Part shown: one piece after another, positions 7,701-11,727 of the stretch
Layout: each line of letters opens with the position of its first letter
How positions within the stretch are numbered: position 1 is the stretch's first letter
Source: Acidobacteriota bacterium
GTDB taxonomy: Bacteria > Acidobacteriota > Thermoanaerobaculia > Gp7-AA8
Direction of reading: 5' to 3'
Assembly (NCBI GenBank): GCA_003223695.1
Contig: QHVY01000131.1
Location: 1,717-13,443, forward strand
DNA length: 11,727 nt
The notes under the pieces: model-generated
Database searches by the model: none
Told to the model about the DNA's origin: nothing
Seen by the model: only the letters and a program-made list of their open reading frames with translations
Made by a program: the position numbers and the translations under genes

Positions 7701-8386
7701 TTGGGCAACCGAAACGACGTCCATCCGTCGAACGCACCGCTTTTCCACTGCACCGCCGCCCAGTCGATGAGGAGATCGACGATCGCATGCACCGCCACCG
7801 CCTCCCGCACCAACGCCTCGGGCGAATCGGCTTTCTCGCGACGTTGCCCCAACGCTTCGCGAAGCTGCGCGACCGCGGCGCGGGTCTCGGCGTCCGGCGC
7901 GTACTCCTTTGCGCCGCGCGGATAGCCGCGCTCGAGATCGAGGAGCCGGTTGGCGGCAACGGCCAGTGCGAATTCGTGATCATGATCCGTTTCGCCGGAG
8001 AGAATGCGGATGATTTCTTCGGCGCCCGTCGGCGCCACCTCTGCGGCGCTTTTCGCTACGCGTTTGCTGACGAATTCTTTTTTGAATCGTGCAACCTGGG
8101 AATCGCGCTGCGTTCGCGATTTGATTGGACTCGGATCCGTGCGGAACAGCTGCGCCAGAAATGTGCCGAGGTGACGGGAGATTTCGATGAGGAGCTCGGA
8201 CTGTTGCGGCTCGGTCAGGCCGCCATGCGCAATCGCGCTCTGCATCGCCGCGCGGTAAGAATCGAAGCGGGTGAAGAGTTGAGAATCTCGGCTCTTCACG
8301 AACTCATCGAAAGCAGCGGCAAGATCTCGAAGCCGCGCGTAATCGTACAGATCGGCGTAGCGGAAATCGTCGATGCCGAGGTTCAT
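4685..8386 (-). CDS. Fused FAD/iron-sulfur pyridine-nucleotide oxidoreductase (GltD/NfnB-like plus PyrK/NfnA-like)
   Basis: This is a 1233-residue cytosolic flavoprotein. The ATG at 8386 is chosen over an in-frame TTG at 8401 because GGAG sits six bases before it. Residues 1 to about 235 are a charged, mostly helical domain that I do not recognise. Eight cysteines follow (323, 326, 334, 357, 389, 397, 400, 404), spaced like the two [4Fe-4S] sites of GltD (HYCIFC, GCPLDERIGEMN, ICNDCMKSC). A GltD/NfnB-like half then has the FAD motif VVGLGPAG (461-468) and a second dinucleotide motif VVIGGGLTAIDTA (629-641). The C-terminal part (about 910-1190) is ferredoxin-reductase/PyrK-like, with FNPGQFYRL, GPTG, LLAGGGLGNA and a [2Fe-2S] set at Cys1154, 1160, 1163 and 1181. 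Electron transfer between NAD(H), NADP(H) and another carrier is inferred; no glutamate synthase large subunit is adjacent. Residues 242-288 come from an inserted palindromic repeat and the last 11 from a second repeat. Confidence 0.88.
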   Translation of the reverse strand: MNLGIDDFRYADLYDYARLRDLAAAFDEFVKSRDSQLFTRFDSYRAAMQSAIAHGGLTEPQQSELLIEISRHLGTFLAQLFRTDPSPIKSRTQRDSQVARFKKEFVSKRVAKSAAEVAPTGAEEIIRILSGETDHDHEFALAVAANRLLDLERGYPRGAKEYAPDAETRAAVAQLREALGQRREKADSPEALVREAVAVHAIVDLLIDWAAVQWKSGAFDGWTSFRLPKPLVFDHLVPIQRVIPTLRLSASEAEREGTGGSGGATNEPLQATQPSSPLPFATAQGRGDNWIAGLTEHYRRRDGFKLTDPRKSPREITDQAHYCIFCHERKKDSCSRGFQEKDGKFKPNPLGIALEGCPLDERIGEMNVLRAEGDSVAGLAMVMIDNPMCPGTGHRICNDCMKSCIFQKQDPVDIPQIETGVLTDVLFLPWGFEIYSLLTRWNPLNVHQPVALPYNGKNVLVVGLGPAGYTLAHYLANEGFGVVAIDGLKIEPIEEKWLREPIRDALVLWDELDERILSGFGGVSEYGITVRWDKNFLKVIRIALERKQNVRFYGGVRFGGTLTIEDAFDELGFDHIAIAAGAGTPTIVRMKNNLIRGIRKASDFLMALQLTGAFKKNAMANLQVRLPAVVIGGGLTAIDTATELFAYYPVQVEKTLERYESMCGDFGENSVRGAYDREELGIFDEFLEHGRAIRAERARAAAAGEKPDFIPLVRSWGGVSICYRKSMLDSPAYRLNHEEVIKSLEEGIYYRENLSPIEALNDEFGHVKALLFEKQIVEDGRWKDSGEIIDVPARCVMVAAGTSPNVIYEKEHPDTFKLDKYNQFFQSYATSGNELIEGEGFFTSYQRGEKRITFYGDNHPKYAGNVVKAMASAKDGYPHVAALFSKELAGTQEERDERWRELIATLDDGLIARVHQVNRLTPTIVEVVVRAPFAAQRFNPGQFYRLQNFETYAQEIDGMRLAMEGIALTGAWTDKERGLLSLIILEMGGSSRLCAMLQPGEPVIVMGPTGTPTEIPREETILLAGGGLGNAVLFSIARALKENGCRVIYFAGYKKKEDVFKRDEIEAGTDQVIWSVDAGDPIVPRRPQDLGFIGNIVQAMTWSPLADLKSEQRIIAIGSDGMMRAVKEARHGVLAPYLNPQHVGIGSINSPMQCMMKQVCAQCLQRHVDPVSGKESFVFSCFNQDQKLDEVDFLNLRARLRQNTVLEKLTNLWLTRLLTKSDVEPTLSRLSAG
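7513..7674. repeat. Palindromic (MITE-like) element inserted in frame in the oxidoreductase gene
   Basis: The outer arms GTCACCCCGACCCTGAG (7523-7539) and 7647-7663, reverse complement GTCATCCCGACCCTGAG, match at 16 of 17 positions. Inner symmetry continues imperfectly (AGCGAAG, GGGAGGG, CTGGAGGGT, then GGG and GGC blocks in both arms) around a short centre near 7580-7600. CAATCCAG (7513-7520) and CTGGATTG (7667-7674) extend the symmetry outward. The core 7523-7663 is 141 bp, exactly 47 codons, and has no stop in the coding frame. It encodes a low-complexity Gly/Ser/Pro stretch just before the iron-sulfur domain. There is no transposase, so it would be non-autonomous. Confidence 0.82.
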
Positions 8387-8407
8387 TGTGGTCTCCAACA
8401 AAGCGCT

Positions 8408-8605
8408 TTAGACGGAGATTCTGCGAAGATAAATCGTCTTCGTCACTCTCGCGTGTGCGATTCCGACGGCGTCAGTCAGCTCGACCTCACAGACTCGGTC
8501 AATCGGGCCGTTTGCGGTTGCCGTGCGGATCGCGCTGAGCTCCTCTTCCCCGATTTTGAACGTCGCATACAGTGTCGCTCGACCCGGCTTCAAAAAGCGA
8601 ATTTC
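8408..8605 (-). pseudogene. C-terminal remnant of a DUF4442/hot-dog thioesterase-like gene
   Basis: The last 65 codons before the TAA at 8408 read EIRFLKPGRATLYATFKI, then ELSAIRTATANG, VCEVELTDAVGIAHARV and TKTIYLRRISV. This matches my memory of the C-terminal half of DUF4442 proteins, which are hot-dog fold relatives of PaaI-type thioesterases. The N-terminal half, about 90 residues in full-length relatives, is missing. Upstream, the same frame stays open only through translated heptamer repeat and into the tail of the membrane-protease gene, with no credible start or ribosome site. I therefore call a 5'-truncated gene, probably cut when the repeat arrived or by repeat-mediated deletion. 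The stop lies 21 bases before the oxidoreductase ATG, so the remnant's end may still carry that gene's ribosome site. The family assignment is moderately sure; the truncation is clear if it is right. Confidence 0.6.
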
Positions 8606-8612
8606 CGGCGTT

Positions 8613-8696
8613 CCCAGTGCCCAGTGCCCAGTGCCCAGTGCTGAGGAGCGCACGTTTTCTCTGGGCACTGGGCACCGGGCACTGGGCACTGGGCAC
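8613..8696. repeat. Inverted repeat with tandem heptamer arms
   Basis: Four exact copies of CCCAGTG (8613-8640) face five copies of the complementary heptamer, TGGGCAC in register (8662-8696), of which the third is CGGGCAC. The 21-base spacer is 8641-8661. The arms would form a hairpin of nearly 30 pairs, able to slip by seven bases at a time. It lies between the stop of the CPBP gene (25 bases away) and the DUF4442 remnant (7 bases away). The strong stem could also act as a transcript end or stabiliser, but there is no T-tract after it. Confidence 0.85.
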
Positions 8697-8720
8697 GCTA
8701 GCAGGCGCGACTGCACCGAC

Positions 8721-11700
8721 TCAGGCATGCTCGAGCCGCGGATATGCCACCCAGATTGCCAGCGCGATCGCGACAATGAGCACGATCACTCCGTTGGCGA
8801 TGAGATCAACGCGATGGTTCTGCAGCAGAGTGGCCGCGCTCGACAGCAACGTTGCGAGCGCGACGGCGAGCGGATACGCGAGCAGATTGCTGCGCAGGAC
8901 GTATCGCACGAGCAGCCACGCCAGGAGCGTCGCCGTTGCTGCCGAGAACAACATGAATGCGATCTGACCGTGGTGCGCGGTCGGATCGAGGACGAGAAAG
9001 AGAACCGCTGCGATTGCCACCGCGTCCGCGTATCGATCGGCGCGCGGTATGCCTCTCGGGCCGACCACGAACAGCGCAACCGCGGCTGATGCCTCGACCG
9101 CGCGCAGCGCAGTCTCACCAATCGCCAGCAGCGACGGCATGGACATGTCGACCGCCTGCGGGATATCGACGCCGTTCGCCGAGCCGATCGATGGGAAGGC
9201 GTTGACGATCCACTGCAGCGAAGCCCGCCGAATGACCACAAAGCCGATCGCCAGCAGTGCCGCGACGAGAGCCGAGCGTCCGAATCGTGCGCGACCTTCG
9301 CGGCGCAACCAATCGAGCGCTTGCGGATGCGCGGCTTCGATCCCGGCGAGCGCCAGAAAAAGAATTCCGATTTGTGCCCCGGCAAAGACGATCGCGCCGA
9401 CGATCTGACCGTTGACGAACGTGTCCCAGCCGATCGATGTGTCGTATCGGAATAGCGATCCTCGAAAACGCGAGATCGCCCCGGCAATCGGCACGATCGC
9501 CAGGACCGCTGTCCAGCGCGCAGGCCGCCGCCACGGAAAATGTTTGCGTGCGGCCATGACGAAGCCTGCGACGGTGAGCGAAAGCAGCGCGAGACCGCCG
9601 ACGATTTGCAGAACTCGGAACAGGATGTTCAACAGCGTCGTTTGTGCCGCATCGCGATAGGCCTGCTCGGGAATCTTCACCGTCGTCGCGAATTGCGTCA
9701 TCTGACTCCCGGCCACCCTCACGCTGATTCGCCGGTATGCGTCGGCCACAAGCGGCGCGCGCTCCTGAAAGTGAAACAGCCAATCGCGGCGATTCGGCTG
9801 CTGAAAGGCGAGCGCTTCCTTCAAATCGAATTGATTAACATTCACGCCGAAACGCGCAAACGCGCTTTGCGCGATCGTCTGCGCCGCCGGTTGGTCGAGC
9901 CGCGCTCCGATTTTTTTCTCGTCCTGATATCTGTGGTAGCCGATCACGCGCGCCGCCCGCGGATCGATCTCGGTGAACGTCTCCTCTTTTTGCAGCGGCG
10001 TGAAACTGCGCACCATCCACGTGCCTGCTTCGATTCTCGATGTCAGCACCTGCACGATCGATTTCATCGGCAATTTGTGATGGAGCATGTAGTCGAGGGC
10101 GACGGAGTCGAAGCCGTCCGGCGATCCGCCGTCCTCGCGGGGCGACTGCGCATCCCACGAACGAAAGCCGTCGACCGGCGCGGCGTAGGTCTTCATTCCA
10201 GCGCGGAACGGCGCCGCGAGCCCTTTCGCCTGATCGGAGTTGGTGCGGTAATCGACCGCGTCGTCAGGTGATGCGGGCCGCAACGCCGCTAGAGCGCAGG
10301 CGATTGCCACGACGACGACGCACACGAGCAGGCGATTGCCCGAAATGCTCTCAGCAGGCGGATAGGTGATCGGAACGGCTTCGCGCGCGACGCGCTCCGG
10401 TGCCGGCTTGATCGGAATCGCCGTGTTTGAAAGGTCGTCGTCGACGATGAAGCCGCGATGGCGAATGTAGAACGCGATCGACATCAGCATCGGGATGGCG
10501 AAGACCAGGCTGGCGATTCCGGCGGAGAGGATGTAGTACGCGTTGCCTGAACGGAACAGCAGCAACGCGGTGTAAAGCGCATCGACGGTGTAATGCCAGA
10601 TCAGCAGCGGCAGCAGACCGAAGCGAAAGAGAAGAAACCCCAGCAGCACGCCGGCGAGGCCGACCTCGAGACCGCGGATGAAAAATGGTTGATTCGGATA
10701 CGTCGCGTGGCCGAAGCCCCAGATGAATCCGGCGAGAACGATCGCAAATAATCGTGACCGAAAAATGCGCTCGAAAAATGGTATTGAAAATGCCCGCGAG
10801 GCGAATTCTTCGGAAAGCGCCGGAAAGAATCCGGCGAAGAGCACCGCAAACCAAGGAAATGCCGTGTTCAGCATGTCGTCGTACGGCACTTCCGCCGGCG
10901 ACCACGCGCCGAATTTCTCCGCGATCAGATAAAACGCAACCTGATACGCGAGAAAAAACGCCACGAGCGCGTAGCCGATGACGAACGACAGAAACACGCG
11001 CTTCGATGCGAGCGCTTTTCGCTGCCACACGCGAGGAATGGCCAGATGCTGCGACAGCCGTTCGCGGTAAAGCACCTCGCCCGAACCGACGATCACCGCG
11101 AGCAGCATCGCCACGCCAAGCCCGCCGAGAATCGCGTTGATAATCACGCGCGCCAGAAAAGCCGGATACGACGTCGTGGTGTCGTAAGTGGCGACGGCGA
11201 TGGGAAACGAATTGAGTGTCGTGCCGGTCACCAGCACCACGCTCGCGATGGCGAGGCCGAGGAGCAGGCGGAGGCTCACGTCACCGCGGAGGAGGCGCAT
11301 GATGAAAATCACCACTGCAGCGATGAGCGTGATGGCGAAAAAAACCGTGTCGATGTTTCCGGCGAGCAGATTCTTGGAGCGCATCTCCCTGTAATCGCGC
11401 TGCCACTGATCGGGCACGCGGACGCGCTGCGAGTAACTGCTCACGCGATCGCCGTCAACGGTCACGATGTGGCGGTATGGCGCACCGGCGGGGTGAACCG
11501 ATTGCGAGTCCCACGTGAAGATGCGCTGTACTCGCGACGGCAGCGTCCGCTCGCTTTGCGTCACGAGCTGCAGATCGCTCAACTTCACGCCGGCGCGCAT
11601 GAGGAACAGCTGGGCCGCGCTCTGCGCGCTCGCGAGGGGGATGTTCGGCAGCGCGGTTCTCTCCGGAATCTTGTCGTTGAAGCCGACGATCTCGCCGGTT

Positions 11701-11727
11701 GGCGCAACGTCGACCTCGAACTCTTCC
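8721..11727 (-). CDS. CPBP family intramembrane metalloprotease-like giant membrane protein (5' end outside window)
   Basis: The frame is open to the window edge, so the ATG at 11600 is not the true start; 1001 codons are visible. Numbering from the first full codon, residues 1-120 are extramembrane and four or so membrane helices follow. The CPBP (CAAX protease/Abi) core then shows EEFASR (Glu306, Glu307, Arg311), FIWGFGH (His340) and WHYTVDA (His378), the three motifs expected for the glutamic-type active site. A second extramembrane domain (about 500-698) and roughly nine more helices complete the protein, about 17 helices in total. The second soluble domain resembles the N-terminal one, suggesting a duplication. 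Such proteases cleave within or near membranes; the substrate here is unknown. Most family members are a third of this length, so the flanking domains are unusual. It is the first visible gene of a minus-strand run. Confidence 0.87.
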   Translation of the reverse strand, partial: EEFEVDVAPTGEIVGFNDKIPERTALPNIPLASAQSAAQLFLMRAGVKLSDLQLVTQSERTLPSRVQRIFTWDSQSVHPAGAPYRHIVTVDGDRVSSYSQRVRVPDQWQRDYREMRSKNLLAGNIDTVFFAITLIAAVVIFIMRLLRGDVSLRLLLGLAIASVVLVTGTTLNSFPIAVATYDTTTSYPAFLARVIINAILGGLGVAMLLAVIVGSGEVLYRERLSQHLAIPRVWQRKALASKRVFLSFVIGYALVAFFLAYQVAFYLIAEKFGAWSPAEVPYDDMLNTAFPWFAVLFAGFFPALSEEFASRAFSIPFFERIFRSRLFAIVLAGFIWGFGHATYPNQPFFIRGLEVGLAGVLLGFLLFRFGLLPLLIWHYTVDALYTALLLFRSGNAYYILSAGIASLVFAIPMLMSIAFYIRHRGFIVDDDLSNTAIPIKPAPERVAREAVPITYPPAESISGNRLLVCVVVVAIACALAALRPASPDDAVDYRTNSDQAKGLAAPFRAGMKTYAAPVDGFRSWDAQSPREDGGSPDGFDSVALDYMLHHKLPMKSIVQVLTSRIEAGTWMVRSFTPLQKEETFTEIDPRAARVIGYHRYQDEKKIGARLDQPAAQTIAQSAFARFGVNVNQFDLKEALAFQQPNRRDWLFHFQERAPLVADAYRRISVRVAGSQMTQFATTVKIPEQAYRDAAQTTLLNILFRVLQIVGGLALLSLTVAGFVMAARKHFPWRRPARWTAVLAIVPIAGAISRFRGSLFRYDTSIGWDTFVNGQIVGAIVFAGAQIGILFLALAGIEAAHPQALDWLRREGRARFGRSALVAALLAIGFVVIRRASLQWIVNAFPSIGSANGVDIPQAVDMSMPSLLAIGETALRAVEASAAVALFVVGPRGIPRADRYADAVAIAAVLFLVLDPTAHHGQIAFMLFSAATATLLAWLLVRYVLRSNLLAYPLAVALATLLSSAATLLQNHRVDLIANGVIVLIVAIALAIWVAYPRLEHA

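Noticed and set aside
7568..8644. A long plus-strand open frame of about 358 codons
   Set aside because: It lies opposite the oxidoreductase gene and the repeat, has Arg- and Ala-rich shadow composition, and shows no recognisable domain.
8613..8696. A CRISPR array, because of short repeated units
   Set aside because: The units are seven bases, directly abutting without spacers, and inverted around a centre.
8408..8776. A complete 122-residue protein starting with ATG at 8776
   Set aside because: The first 50 or so codons are the tail of the CPBP gene read in another frame plus translated heptamer repeat; only the last 65 codons look like protein sequence.

Overview
The window is GC-rich bacterial DNA (about 60% G+C by eye), densely coded, with short gaps and no RNA genes, transposase genes or CRISPR array that I could see. 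Secreted subtilases with proline-rich tails, a CPBP-type membrane protease and several families of small palindromic repeats inside or beside genes suggest a free-living soil or sediment bacterium. Acidobacteriota or a similar phylum is my best guess, but it is only an impression from gene style, with no marker gene to support it.

Layout, read from the right because most genes are on the minus strand. (1) 11727 to 8721: a very large polytopic membrane protein with a CPBP (CAAX protease/bacteriocin-processing) glutamic-protease core, open at the window edge. (2) 8696 to 8613: an inverted repeat whose arms are tandem heptamers. Directly behind it is the C-terminal remnant of a DUF4442/hot-dog-type gene (8605 to 8408). 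(3) 8386 to 4685: a 1233-residue flavin/iron-sulfur oxidoreductase joining a GltD/NfnB-like half to a PyrK/NfnA-like half, carrying a palindromic repeat inserted in frame (7513-7674) and ending inside a second repeat (4675-4716). (4) 4649 to 4212: an MgtC/SapB family membrane protein. Items 1 to 4 run in one direction with small gaps and could be one transcription unit. (5) 3775 to 4215 on the plus strand: a small YccU-type CoA-binding protein, convergent with mgtC (stop codons overlap) and divergent from the next unit. (6) 3667 to 1793 and 1743 to 121: two tandem paralogous secreted S8 serine proteases, each with an N-terminal prodomain and a PA-type insert in the catalytic domain. (7) 101 to 1: the first codons of an alanine dehydrogenase gene cut by the window edge.

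How the genes may work together: the left unit (two exported subtilases followed 19 bases later by alanine dehydrogenase) reads as extracellular protein degradation with uptake and deamination of amino acids, which is an inference from adjacency. The right unit mixes membrane proteolysis and pyridine-nucleotide electron transfer with no obvious shared pathway.

The most unusual content is three different palindromic repeats in 4 kb, two of them translated as part of the oxidoreductase and one associated with gene truncation; a large CPBP protein whose extramembrane domain appears duplicated around the membrane core; and a start codon buried in a hairpin at the second subtilase. I see no clear defence or mobile system here.
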